A stretch of 64,000 bases of DNA from Brassica napus. Lineage: Eukaryota > Streptophyta > Magnoliopsida > Brassicales > Brassicaceae. Position numbers and translations under genes: made by a program. Of this stretch, positions 10,842 through 22,395 are shown piece by piece. Where the stretch lies: assembly GCF_020379485.1 (NCBI RefSeq), contig NC_063447.1:55603452-55667451 (forward strand), in the 5' to 3' direction. Numbering within the stretch: the stretch's first letter is position 1; the number at the start of each line of letters is the position of its first letter. Below the pieces are notes generated by a model. The model saw only the letters and a program-made list of their open reading frames with translations. It was not told the origin of the DNA and did no database searches.

Positions 10842-12349
10842 CTAAGATGAACTCGAAGACATCAAACGATCTAGCTTCTGCATAATCTCGGTGTTGAACT
10901 TCTTCTGGGATGCCAACTCAGCAAGGATAGTGGCATTCTCCGAACGGATAGTGGCATTCTCCGAAAGGATAGTGGTGTTCTGCTCCTCCAATGCCCCAAT
11001 CCGTTCATCTTTGTCATGTAGCTCCTCGAGAATCATGGGATCGGCATACGGAGCTTGCGAAGAAGATGCCGGATACGAAGAAGCACGACGGGCCAACCCA
11101 ACTAAACGGCCTCCTTTCCTTTTAGGAACCGCCTACAAAAATATTTAAAGTAAGTAAATAGAGACAAGTAAGTAATCGACATTATAAAAAAAATATATTA
11201 ATAAAAAAAATTACCTTTTCAACCATCTCATTTATTTGCAATAGAGACAGGTTGGTTGAAGCTCCCGTGGAGTCGCCGTCATCAGAGAGAGGCTGAGATT
11301 GAGAAACTATCTTAGCTTCCACCAAATCAACTACACCTTTGATCACGGGGTCCTGAATTTGACCCGTCGTCTTGTTAGTGTGAGCCACCTTAATGAGTTG
11401 GAGACGATCAACGGGATTACCGTCATTTGCTTCGATCTAAAAAAACCGCCATTATTAGCCAAGAAATATATAAAATATTTATTTAAAAAATATAAAGATA
11501 AATAATAATAAAAAACTTACAAGTTCATCCTCCTTAGTAGACATGGAGCAAGCGCCGAGGTTGTGCACATACATACCTTTCCCGCCACGATCGCTCTTCC
11601 GGTTCCTGGAGTTCCTAGAAGACGTCTCTGCAGTGTCTTCCTTCTCCCAATGAGCTATCAACTGCTCCCACACCGTCCCGTTGATGACCGTGGCTTCTTG
11701 TTCTTCTGCCAAACTGTCTTCCACGCGTTTATCTGCTTTGTGTAAGAGTCCATGGCCTTTTCGTTGAATTTCTTATGGACTGTTTCCGTAAGATCGGAGT
11801 GCCAGTTGAACTCTTGCTACAAAACAAACACAATTTAATAAGTAAATATATGTAAAAAAATGTAAAAACTTTAAAAAAATGAAGAGTTACTATACCGCAA
11901 ACTGACGAAACCACAACTCTCGTTCGTCGGAAGGGATCACACTCCACTTTGGATATCCAAAACGGAGAATGGAGTACATCATCTGGTTGATGCTCCGGCT
12001 AATGCCATTTTTCGACTTGGTGAACCTTTAAAAAAAATACAAGTTAGCAAGTTAATTAAAGGAAAAAATATAACGGTACAAATAAAAAAAATACTAACCA
12101 AGTGCTATGGCCTCGTCGTGGGTTGGGTGGGAGAAACGGGAGATGCTCTCGACCTGGTTGTTGAACCAATAGATGAACGGCATGACCCCCGGATCCTGTT
12201 GAGCAGCAGCATGAGGGGCAGCGTGAGGGGCAGAGGGAGCTGGAGCGGGAATATATGCGGGAACCGAGTCATGAGACGATACCGATGCATGGGAACCGCT
12301 CACCGAACTACGTCGAAGACGGGCTGCGGGGCGGGCTTCATCCTCGGCC
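10842..12349 (-). pseudogene. TNP1-like / plant transposase Ptta-En-Spm family gene, frameshifted
   Basis: Five exons with GT-AG borders can be traced on the minus strand: about 12349-12099, 12025-11896, 11816-11521, 11436-11215 and 11132-10842. The third exon reads [20 protein letters not shown] and, further on, [12 protein letters not shown] and [14 protein letters not shown], the pattern of the plant Transposase_24 domain. The last exon has a heptad-like coiled coil (LEEQNTTILSENATIRSEN) before a Ser-rich end. The domain changes frame near 11690, consistent with loss of one base, and the first and second exons do not join in frame as read here. The family's role is as accessory DNA-binding protein of CACTA elements. 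Exon 1 is the least certain, and a further exon toward 13210 is likely. Confidence 0.72.
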
Positions 12350-12441
12350 CTAAAAAAAAAAAATTAACCCATCAAACATATTTTCATTTATATATTTACA
12401 AAAGGTTTTATAAACGTTTTAAAAAAAACTATTAAACCTTT

Positions 12442-12910
12442 TATATATATATATATATGTATACAAAATTATAAAAAATTTATAAATATAGAAAAATGTT
12501 GTTAAAAATTTATAAATGAAGAAAAATGTTGTTAAATATTTATATTTTTTTTAAAAAAAATGTTTTATTATACATAGTTTATTAGTGGAAACTTATAAAA
12601 AATTATAAAAAATTTTAAAATTTTTATTATACATGATTTACATATATATATATATATGTATACAAAATTATAAAAAATTTATAAATATAGAAAAATGTTG
12701 TTAAAAATTTATAAATGAAGAAAAATGTTGTTAAATATTTATATTTTTTTAAAAAAAACGTTTTATTATACATAGTTTATTAGTGGAAACTTAAAAAAAA
12801 TTATAAAAAATTTTAAAATTTTTTATTATACATGATTTACATATATATATATATATGTATACAAAATTATAAAAAATTTATAAATATAGAAAAATGTTGT
12901 TAAAAATTTT
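12442..12910. repeat. Tandem repeat, 199-bp unit, about 2.3 copies
   Basis: The landmark gtatacaaaattataaaaaa recurs at 12459, 12658 and 12857, with (AT)n before it and closely similar sequence between. It lies in an intron of the second CACTA gene. Confidence 0.8.
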
Positions 12911-13210
12911 TAAAAAATTTTAAAAACGTTTTAAAAAATCAAAAAAACGTTTTTAAAAATCAAAAAACGTTTTTAAAAATAAAAAAAAAACGTTTTAAAA
13001 AATCAAAAAACGTTTTTTAAAATCAAAAAACGTTTTTAAAAATAAAAAAATGTTCCAAAAAAAACTAAAACAACAATCCAAACAACAATCCTAACTTATA
13101 TATCCTAAACTATCCATTCAATCCTAAAATTTTCAATCAAACAACCTAAAATCCGAGATCAACTTCCAAAACCCTAAACAATTGAATAAAAAAAAGGTTT
13201 GGGATGATTC
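12911..13210. repeat. Low-complexity array of AAACGTTTT motifs and A-rich DNA
   Basis: Imperfect short units of the form aaaaacgttttt repeat about nine times, then A-rich sequence with a few ccctaaac-like words. Probably intronic or leader sequence of the second CACTA gene. Confidence 0.5.
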
Positions 13211-13390
13211 TTACATGATTTGGGGTTTGGGGAAGAGATATGAGGGTGAGGAGAGGATTCGCCGGTGAAGAGAGGTGGAGAAAGGCCGGAATCGCCGGAG
13301 AGGGGGAGAAATCGCCGGAGTGTTTTTGAGAGAGAGAGGCCGCGGAGATAACGAAGAAGGAAGGAGAAGGGTTTTTATTTCCGAGGATTC
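13211..13390 (-). other. Leader and first-exon region of the TNP1-like gene
   Basis: On the minus strand this segment, rich in CTCTC and CGGCGATTTC, ends in CAAATCATGTAAG, an ATG abutting a GT donor. The + strand segment at 24020-24145 of the element at 21951 has the same layout and much of the same sequence, so this is probably the 5' exon of the second gene in both elements. Confidence 0.45.
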
Positions 13391-14090
13391 CGACGGAAAC
13401 GGGTTCGTCGGTATTCCGTCGGTATAATTAAAATATACCAAATGCCGATTCGCGAAAATTTTCAAGCGGTTTGGTTCTCCCGGGCTAATTGAAATTCCGA
13501 CGGAACGTGTCCGTCAGTATTTTCCGACGGACACATTCCGTCGGTATATTCCGACGGAATTCCGACGACTTAGTGTTTAGGGTGTTCATTTCAAGTTTCT
13601 AAATGCAAAATCCCAATCTTTGATAATATATATAGTATTTGCATAAAGATTTAACAATAAAAATGTTTTATAACACGATTTTACACAACAACATTTTTTG
13701 TAGTGTAAGCTTATATAAATATGATTGTATAAGTATATAATGTTAAGATGAGATGTTATGAAAACAATGATATGCATACATAAATATTTTAATGAGTTGT
13801 TATATTTGAACGGTTGCGATCTAATACTATACTAAACACTTATTATGTGTTATTTTCATAGTTTTGGCATCTAAATTTATAGATTTTTATGATTGAAACT
13901 TTATAGAAAAACATGTCGTCGGTATTTCGTCGGAAAATACCGACGACATTCCAACGAACTTGTCCAGTTCGTCAGAATGTCGTCGGTATTTTCCGACGAA
14001 ATACCGACGACCTTTCCAATTTTCAATGAAACCCGTTGTCGTCGCTATGTCGTCGGTATATTGCGAGGGATTTCCGACGGACCATTAAAA
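13391..14090. repeat. Internal CGTCGG repeats with AT-rich spacer
   Basis: Two clusters (13380-13575 and 13910-14085) of TTCCGACGGA/TCCGTCGG motifs, as in the element's ends, separated by AT-rich DNA with no coding signal. They sit between the two genes of the element. Confidence 0.6.
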
Positions 14091-14107
14091 AAAAAAAAAA
14101 AAAAAAA

Positions 14108-15689
14108 CTAATCAGAATCTTCTGAATCTTCATCAAACTCCCCAACCTCGGCTTCCGGCTCTGAATGTACGACAGCATCATGTCCAAACACAGTCAAATT
14201 CTCAACGAGTTGAACATTTTCCAAATCTTCAACTGCCTGGGCGTTGCTGGTAGACTCTGGTTGCAATGGTTCATCATCATCAGAAGTTCCATCCACTCGT
14301 CCTCTTGGGTTGATTTGCGTTACAGTAACCCATGGATCATCTCTGTACGTCACCCGAGGGTAACTGATGTAGCACACCTATACATATCAATTATACAAGT
14401 ATTAGTTCAATATATAACATTAATTAATTATATTGGTAAAAAATTATGAATAGATTGACATACCTGATCAGCTTGCGAACCAAGAATGAAGGGATCATAA
14501 TATTGAAGTTTCCGCCGCGAATGGAATGATGTAACACCAAACGCATCAATCTTCACTCCTCTATCTGGGGTGGTGTCATACCAATCACAATAGAATACTA
14601 CACAACGCAATCCAACCATTCCAGGAAATTGGATTTCCAATATTTCTTTTATGTTGCCGTAGTAGACATCGTCACCAGAAGAAGATGAAACACCAGCATC
14701 ATATGTTGTCTTAGAATGACCTTTCCTTGTGAATGCATATCCTCGCGTACAAAATTTAGGATATGATTTGACAACATAGTTTGGTCCCTGCACAAATTTG
14801 CGTATCCAATCATCGAACACAAGACCTCTGGCCAAACCATCATTCACCTATAAAAAAAAAACATATATGATTGCAAAATTAATTAGTTTATATATATTAA
14901 ATTTAAACTAATCATTTGCATAGGGTAATATGATATATGACTCACATAACTACGAAGCCACGCAGCAAATCTGTTATCTCTAAGTTGTCGAAGCTCATCT
15001 TCTGTTGTATGCCTGTGAATCATACGCAACTCCGCCATATATACACTATATACAAAAATATTATCAATATGAAATAAATTTATTGAATATTAATCTAACA
15101 ATAAATGAATAAATATTTTTACCTCTCATATTGTAGAACATCTTCACAGTTGGTGAGCAAATATGTTTGCAAATGAGCGTGCTCAGTGTCCGTAAGTCTC
15201 CGCTTCGTGAATTTTCCACTAAGTCGTCCTATTTCCTTGAACATGCTTGGGACAGTAACATGATATGTTGCTCTCTCCCCTCTATCATCATGCCGAGCAG
15301 GTCTACACCATCTGCTCAGTACCTACACCATAATCTATATCCGTTCTAGATTCTTCTAACCTAATATCAGGCTGAGGTTCACTAACAGGCTGAGGTTCGC
15401 TAGTACTACCATATTCATAACCAGTTTCCCCATGAAGGTACCAAACTTTATAATTACGTGAAAACCCTTTCATATACAAATGAGTCCAAACATCAAATTC
15501 TTTTATAACCTTATTATTATTGCAAGAAGAGCAGGGACATCTTAACATACCACTTTTTGCATCCGGTTGCTGTTGAACAAGCCTCATGAATTCTCCAATC
15601 CCTTGAACGTATTCTTCCGTAAGCAAATTGGTGTTCGGATCCAAATGAGGTTTATCTATCCACGAACGATAATAAACTTCTGAAGACAT
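14108..15689 (-). pseudogene. Internally deleted CACTA transposase: N-terminal domain joined to C-terminal region
   Basis: The ATG at 15689 opens the transposase-associated domain (MSSEVYYRSWIDKPHLDPN, RCPCSSCNNN, GVGTEQMV). A stop (TAG) follows at about 15304. Immediately beyond, in another frame, the sequence resumes as PARHDDRGERATYHVTVPSMFKEIGR, which belongs near the C-terminus of such transposases. The whole catalytic core between them is missing. Downstream exons with good splice sites are 15045-14946, 14847-14464 and 14377-14108. They encode the DUF4216-like part (GLRCVVFYCDWYDTTPDRG, DAFGVTSFHSRR, SQADQVCYISYPR) and an acidic tail ending EDSEDSD. It cannot encode an active transposase. 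Confidence 0.88.
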
Positions 15690-15765
15690 GATTTTCACGG
15701 AATTGTTATGACTAAAGAGAATGAAGAGAGAATGAAGTGTGAATGATTTGAATGAGGAGGGGTTG

Positions 15766-15773
15766 TATTTATA
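15766..15773 (-). promoter_or_regulatory. TATA box of the deleted transposase gene
   Basis: TATAAATA on the minus strand about 80 bp upstream of the ATG, matching position and sequence in the other two CACTA elements. Confidence 0.55.
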
Positions 15774-15779
15774 GGAAAT

Positions 15780-16225
15780 TGCTTACGGACCTCCGACGAC
15801 TTTCCGACGGAATTCCGACGGATGTAAAGCAGTCCGTCGGAATTCCGTCGGTATTGTCCAATCTCAAACGGCTATACAACGGTCATATATATTTGTCGGC
15901 AACGGTCACATGGTTCGTCGGAATTCCGTCGGATAATACCGACGGAATTCCGACGACATTCCTGTAAATCGGAATGTCGTCGGAAATTCGTCGTTATTTT
16001 TCGACGGAATTCCGACGACTACAAAGGTTACATTTTTTATCAGAATGTCGTCGAAAAGTCGTCGGAAAATTTCGACGAACCCTATTTCGTCGGAATTCCG
16101 TCGGAAATGGCCGACGGAATTCCGACGACTTAGTTTTTTTGGATTTGGTCGGAAATTTGTCAGTATTCCGTCACAAATATCCGACGACCTTGGTGTCCGT
16201 CGGAACCTCCGTCGGAATTCGGTGT
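15780..16225. repeat. CACTA subterminal repeats (TTCCGACGAA type)
   Basis: Dense TTCCGACGGAATTCCGTCGG-like repeats in both orientations up to the terminal inverted repeat. Shadow ORFs here are not genes. Confidence 0.8.
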
Positions 16226-16679
16226 GTTTTCTTGTAGTGCTAAACCCTAAACCCTAAATCCTAAACCCCACCATTTAGCTTTAAACCCTAAATTTGTGAC
16301 TTTTGATAAAACATTAAGTGCTATTTTTGTGACTTTTGACCTTGAGTGCTAGTTTGGGAACAAAAACTTGATTTAGTGCTATTTTTGTCTTTTTCTCTTT
16401 AAAATATATTAGGTCCAACAGTATAAATTATTCAAATACTACAAAATTTTAGAAAATTATTTTCAACTTTATTTTAAGAAATAATAACGGACAAAACCAT
16501 CAAAGCTTTTTTTTTTTGAATTAAGTATCCGTTTAATATTTGATTCTCACATGCTGTAATCGAATCAGGTTAAGTATAATTGTAATTAATTAATTAATTT
16601 TTTTAAAAAAAAAGAGACACACAAGGGCTGAAAAGTCCAAGGTAAGGTAAGGTTTCCTTCCTCTCTGCGCTTTATTCTG

Positions 16680-17189
16680 TTCAAGTCCGCTTCTTTTTTA
16701 CTTTGCCGTTTCACTGAGAACGAGGCTCACATTCTCTCTCTCTCTCTCTCTCTTAGAAGAAGAAGCAGTAAGCAGGACCAAGTCGAAAGCTTAATCACAC
16801 TCTCTCTCTCTTCAAATCACTTTTGTTTCTCTCTCTCTCTCCAAAATCTTCCTCATTGTCTTTGGCTGCTTCAAGAAACTGTTTGTCTCTTCAACACTTT
16901 CTCTGCTTATTACAAATCAACAACAAAAAAAAGTCTTTTCTTTTGTCTCTCTTGGGAGAAAGAGTCTCTCAAATTAAACCCATTTTAGACAAAACCATTA
17001 AATCCTGATCCAGCTCTGTCTTTGCCCTCATTAGCTTCTGTCTGAGATTCAAAGAAGGAGGAACAAAGAAAGAAGCCAATTCTTTCTTGTCAACAGTGAT
17101 TCAACTAAAAGCCCCAAACTTTGTTCGACATTTTCAATGGAGTGAGTCGACAGATCAAGAACAAACAGATACACAAGTAAGAAGCAGCA
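16680..17189 (+). promoter_or_regulatory. Pyrimidine-rich leader of the 5-phosphatase gene with a two-codon uORF
   Basis: CT tracts at 16733-16754 and 16800-16842 resemble the Y-patch/CT leader common at Brassicaceae start regions. The ATG at 17137 is followed by GAG and TGA, a minimal upstream ORF 53 bases before the true start. The exact transcription start cannot be fixed. Confidence 0.45.
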
Positions 17190-19618
17190 ATGAGAGACGA
17201 CAAATCCAAGAAAAGCAAGGTATTTAGTTTTTTTGTTCATCTTCTTGAAATCTCATATAAACAATTTTCACTAGACCCTTTAACTGATTTTGTTTTTGGG
17301 TTATTGAATGAAGTTGTCATGGTCAAAGAAGATGGTGAGGAAATGGTTCAACATCAAAAGCAAAACAGAAGAGTTTCAAGCTGATGTTTCTCTTCCTCAA
17401 GGTACCCAAAACTTTTGTCTTAAAAACGTAAACACTCCTTTTTTTCTGAAGAGGCGTTTGTTTAACTGCAATCTTTTGTCTTTTTCTTGAGCAAAGAAAC
17501 AAACAGTTTCTGTTTCTTCTGCTTTAACTTTAACCACCGCTCTCCCTAGAAATTAAAGAGTTGTGATTGACTTCAATTTACTTGTAGTTGTAGAAGTTGA
17601 GCATAGAAGTAGCATCTCAGAGAAGGAGCCATCCACAATCAAGAAGAGCAAAGCTGGTAACAAAACCATTCATCAAACTAACTACACATACATATATGCA
17701 AAAGTTTGTTGTTATGACTCCTGAGTTTTGACAGAGAAACTCAATAAGAACTGGGAGCAGCAAGCTAGACAAAGGAGAATGAACTATGAGAACCCAAGAA
17801 TCATTGATGTCCAAAACTACAGCATCTTTGTAGCTACATGGAACGTTGCTGGACGCTCTCCTCCTGAAGATCTAAACCTTGACGAGTGGCTTCACTCCTC
17901 AGCTCCTGCAGATATATACGTACTTGGGTATAGTTAGTTACCACCACATCTTCTCTTTCTTCAAGAACTGTTCTTAAAATGGTCTTTGTTTTCATTTTGT
18001 AGCTTCCAAGAGATTGTTCCTCTTAACGCTGGTAACGTTCTCGGAGCTGAAGACAACGGTCCCGCCAAGAAATGGCACTCCCTCATCAGAAAAACACTCA
18101 ACAACCTCCCCGGGACAAGCGGCGTCTCTCACACTCCATCTCCCATCCCTGTCCCCATTGCAGAGATTGATGCTGACTTCTCCGGATCTTCTAGACAAAC
18201 CTTCTTCAACAGACGCTCTTTCCAGACCCCAAGCATATGGAGAACGGATGAGAACGACTCTTCGGCCACACAACCACCGCTTGAGCGTCGTTTAAGCGTG
18301 TGTGATCGTGTCTTCTTCAGTCATAGACCAAGTGACTTTGACCCTAGCTTCAGGTGCAGTCACAGGCCTAGTGATTACTCTAGACCGAGTGATTATTACT
18401 CAAGACCGAGTGATTATTACTCTAGAGCAAGTGATTACTCTAGGCAGAGTGATGTCTCTCGGTGTGGTTACTCAGATGATGATTATGCTCCAGGGGATTC
18501 ACCAAGCACAGGCTTGTACTCACCAGGGTCGAACGAGAATGGTTCTAGAATCTCCTGGAACTCTTCTCAGTATTGTTTGGTGGCTAGCAAGCAGATGGTT
18601 GGTATCTTTTTGACAGTTTGGGTGAAGAGTGAGTTGAGAGAACATGTCAAGAACATGAAAGTGTCTTGTGTTGGGAGAGGATTAATGGGTTATCTTGGAA
18701 ACAAGGTAAAAGCTCTTGTGCTTCTACTACTGCTTGAGTTAGTTGATGGATTGTTTAAAATGTGGTTTTGTGGTTCTTTGTAGGGATCAATCTCAATTAG
18801 CATGTTGCTTCACCAAACAAGCTTTTGCTTTGTCTGCACTCACTTGACATCAGGACAAAAAGAAGGAGATGAGCTGAGGAGAAACTCTGATGTGATGGAG
18901 ATACTCAAGAAGACAAGGTTTCCTCGTGTCCAGAGCTCTGCAGGAGAGAAGTCTCCAGAGAATATACTTCAGCATGAGTAAGTGAAACCAAGAGTCTCTT
19001 GGACTGAGTCCAATGTTTTGTTTTGTACTTAAATGTTCTGTTTCCATTTGATTCAGTCGAGTGATATGGCTTGGGGATCTGAATTACCGGATAGCACTCT
19101 CTTACCGATCTGCTAAAGCACTTGTTGAGATGCAAAACTGGAGGGCATTACTAGAGAACGACCAGTTAAGGATAGAGCAGAAACGAGGACATGTGTTTAA
19201 AGGATGGGACGAAGGGAAGATCTACTTCCCACCGACTTACAAATACTCAAATAACTCAGATAGGTATGCTGGAGATGACTTGCATCCCAAGGAGAAACGT
19301 CGCACTCCTGCTTGGTTAGTGTTTCTTGAATTCAAAGTTCAAAAATTCAAGAACCATTTGCTGATTTGACAATATGTTTTTTTTTATTACTAAAGGTGTG
19401 ATAGAATACTATGGTATGGAGAAGGACTGCATCAGTTATGTTATGTAAGAGGGGAGTCAAGATTCTCAGATCATAGACCAGTTTATGGCATATTCAGCGC
19501 AGAGGTTGAGTCAAATCACAAGAGATTAAAACGAGCCACGAGTTACTCTACTTCAAGGGTCCAAGCTGAAGAACTCTTGCCTTACCCAAGAGGATACACC
19601 GAGCTAACTTTTTTCTAA
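17190..19618 (+). CDS. CVL1: Type I inositol polyphosphate 5-phosphatase, CVP2/CVL1 family
   Basis: Eight exons with GT-AG borders join in frame: 17190-17219, 17314-17401, 17588-17656, 17735-17927, 18003-18705, 18784-18977, 19057-19314 and 19396-19618, giving 585 residues. The IPPc catalytic domain starts near residue 91 ([16 protein letters not shown]). It carries both family signatures, WLGDLNYRI (about 430-438) and PAWCDRILW (about 510-518), and ends with [10 protein letters not shown]. The enzyme removes the 5-phosphate from inositol polyphosphates and/or phosphoinositides. In Arabidopsis the CVP2/CVL1 pair acts in vein patterning through PI(4,5)P2 turnover. A plant-specific insert at about 234-280 contains tandem RPSDY/RPSDYYS units. 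The N-terminal [15 protein letters not shown] matches this subfamily. CVL1 rather than CVP2 is preferred because of the wording of the N-terminus, the RPSDY repeats and the GNAT genes further along. The gene appears intact. Confidence 0.9.
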
Positions 19619-21842
19619 AAGGTTCAGTGACCATCTCTATCCATAGAACTAACCAGAAAATTAGGAGATTGCAGATAGAATGTAGTGTCAGTGACATGAA
19701 CCTATCAAGGGTGGTAGACTAGTAGTGGTCCTGAAAACTCATAATAGAGACTTAAGTCTATTTAAGACACTGGTATGCATTTATTATACATCAGCCAAGA
19801 AACTAGCCCACACGTTTCTCCTATAATATCATTTTAAGGCACTGGATATGATTTGATGTGATATGATTATCTCTGCATCGTCAGTGAAAACAACTGATTA
19901 GGAAACTGTAAGATTCGTTTGTGTTATTCTTGATAAAGAAAAGATTCTGAAAATCTTGTAAGAGTTAATTATTGTGTATGTATCTTCGTCATATCTTGAT
20001 CACTTATGGTATATGATTTTATTCGGCTTTTGTCAGGTGTATTAAATTTTTTTTTTTTAATTTATTGTTGGTGTTGTTTGAAGCCTTGAAGAGTGATGGA
20101 GACATTACATTGCTTCTTTTAACACAAGGAAACAGGGACAACAGGTTTGGTCCAACTTCTCTTATGTCTGTTTCCGGTTTGGTATTTTTTAACTTAACGG
20201 GTGAAATTTCCGGTTTACAGGTGTAGAAAAGGGTTGTAATTTTGTCTTAATTTGGCGTATCAAACCGGTTCTTTTCTTTTCATGGATCTTCTAACTTTGG
20301 AAGAGTTAATTAATCTGAAGGTAATTTTATTTTGATAAATTTATAAGAACATGTGTTTTGTGAAGGATTATGAAACTGAGAGATGGAAGTTTTTTTCATA
20401 ATCCATCATTATGTTTTAGTGTTAATGTTTAGTGATTTTCTTTTTGCATATTATTACAAGTGAAGTGTGTTCTTCACGAGACTATGATAGTGTGGTACTT
20501 GTTGTATAAGGTTAGCCGTTTAAGTGTAACAAAAAGATTATGCAAAAAAGAAAGCATTATTTTATTTTTTATTCATTCTCATTGTTTCCTTGCAAAGAAA
20601 AAGTAAAAGAATCTAAAGATAACGTCTTGTAATGATCGTTGTACTGAAAAAGTTAAGGTTTCTTGATAACCTCGAAGCTCACTCATTCTCTGATTCGATA
20701 TTGGACTTTTTAAAGTCAATGATTATTTTCTACTATCATGCACACATGAGTCATCGAATGGCGTACTCACACAAACTCAATCATCACAGACTCAGAGTTA
20801 TGATTTATGATGATTACTATCGATTTACAGTTTACTATAAACTAATAGTACATGATTAACATTCGTGACCTGAAAGTGGGCTGCACAGTCACCACAAAAC
20901 ACATGCATGTACATGTGATACGTAAATGATAAGTCCTAATTTCAACAAAAATGTAAAATGTCACTAAACTATTTGATCAATGAAGTTAAAGTCAAATATA
21001 AAGTGGACACAACGTAAAATTAAATATTTGATTTATAAATTCGCATGTCGTGATTCTAAAAATGTTCTGAGAGAAATGAAGTCAACTATTTGATCACTTG
21101 AATCTGTCAAATCAACATATATAACACCTAAATACCTAATGCAAATTTGTAATTGTAAACATATTTGCATTTGACCAAAACTTTTTTTACATTATTTATG
21201 CGTGCAAAAAGTTTAATAATTGTCAATCATTAGTTTGAGTTTATTTACTGTAACTTGATTAAATAGTTCTACGATATTTAATGTTTTTGATATATAAAAA
21301 GTGATCTGTATGAGGGAGAATAGTATGAAGAGGTAAATGTAGATGGAAATGATTGAAAAGGAGTATGAAAGTGAAGAGAGTGTGTTGTGTAATCTCATGC
21401 CTTTCTCTTCTTCCTATATACTCATGCTTTCTCTTGTTTCAGCTTTCGTGATTACAACAACACTTGTAAATTCCCTCTCTTTTTATTTCATTTACCTGAA
21501 CAAATAAAACACAAAATAAAAAACATTCTTGTAAAATGTGAAGTCAGAGAATGATCAGTTCTATATTTTTCATGGAAATTCATATTTTACGAAATATGAA
21601 CAATTAAATAAAGAAGGAATGGAAAGTGTGGTCCAGAAGTGTATCAAAATGATTTAACTTGTGTACCTATAAAAGTTACTCCTACTAAGAAATGAAAATT
21701 TATACATATATGATTTATAGGAGTGGACACTTAGATATCATTTCTTTTGTCAATAGAAAAAGATTGCACAGTTATAAAAGTGATTTAACATACAAATGAA
21801 GTACACATAGAATAGTATTTTAGAATTGTTTCATACTAATCT
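19619..21842. other. 3' untranslated region of the 5-phosphatase gene, then intergenic DNA
   Basis: The first few hundred bases are probably 3' UTR. Short ORFs near 20632 and 21213 have no recognisable domain or composition bias and are not called. No element ends were found. Confidence 0.45.
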
Positions 21843-21964
21843 TAAGGACATGATTATCGGAGGAGGGGGACGGGTCTTTAGTGGATTTTTTAAGGAGGGG
21901 CCCACAAAAATGCAAAAACGGGTTGCAGAATAGCCAGAATAAAGACCGCTCACTACAAGAAAAC

Positions 21965-22290
21965 ATCGGTATTCTGACGGATATTCCGACGGAAAATGAA
22001 ATCCTCGGAATATCCCGAGGAATTTCCGAGGAAATTCCGAAGAAACACAAAATTTGGTTTCCTCGGAATTTCCTCGGAATATACCGACGGAATTCCGAGG
22101 AAATATCAATCCGTCGGAATATTCTGAGGAAATTCCGAGGAAAAATGTGTTCCTCGGAAAAAACCGATGAATTCCGAGGAAATATTATAGCCGTTGGAGA
22201 GCCATTGGGAGATTTTACAAAATTCCGAGGAAATTCCGACGAACTAGCCGTTGGCGTCGGAATTCCGTCGGAATTTTCTCAGTCTGTCGG
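21965..22290. repeat. CACTA subterminal repeats (CCGAGGAAATTCC type)
   Basis: Same repeat vocabulary and order as 2080-2354, in inverse orientation. Confidence 0.75.
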
Positions 22291-22302
22291 CAGGATTTAA
22301 AC

Positions 22303-22310
22303 TATAAATA
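22303..22310 (+). promoter_or_regulatory. TATA box of the truncated transposase gene
   Basis: TATAAATA about 90 bp upstream of the ATG at 22396, in a leader almost identical to that of the element at the left edge. Confidence 0.55.
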
Positions 22311-22395
22311 CAAGCAGTCCTCTTCCTCTTCATTCACTCCATATCTTCATCCTCCCTCTTACTCTATTTACACACGAATTTGATTCATAAAAAAT

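Larger units (their letters stand above)
10170..16239 (-). mobile_element. Complete but defective CACTA element, 6.07 kb
   Basis: Begins CACTACAAGAAAACAGG at 10170 and ends with the inverted copy at 16226-16239. It is flanked by CTA (10167-10169 and 16240-16242), the 3-bp duplication typical of CACTA elements. On the minus strand it carries a deleted TNP2-like transposase gene, then a second TNP1-like (Ptta/En/Spm) gene, the usual CACTA gene order. Its subterminal repeats use CGTCGGAA/TTCCGACGAA rather than the CCGAGG motif of the other two elements, so it is a separate subfamily. Confidence 0.92.
9919..16397. mobile_element. Mutator-type MITE with telomere-like core, split by a CACTA insertion
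   Basis: The outer ends are GGGCAAATCTCCAAAATAG on the left and, inverted, GAGAAAAAGACAAAAATAG on the right. They are flanked by perfect 9-bp duplications tttaaaata (9910-9918 and 16398-16406). Removing the CACTA element and its 3-bp duplication leaves a MITE of about 406 bp whose centre is a run of ccctaaa units. The 9-bp duplication places it with Mutator-like elements. Both half-sites are well preserved, so the CACTA landed in an already resident copy. Confidence 0.82.

Noticed and set aside
20632..20859. 75-codon ORF downstream of the 5-phosphatase gene
   Set aside because: Low-complexity AT-rich composition and no recognisable motif. Probably chance.
21831..22300. Long ORFs (up to 139 codons) over the left end of the CACTA element at 21951
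   Set aside because: They run across the MITE-CACTA junction and the subterminal repeats, and mirror similar false ORFs at 1993-2381.
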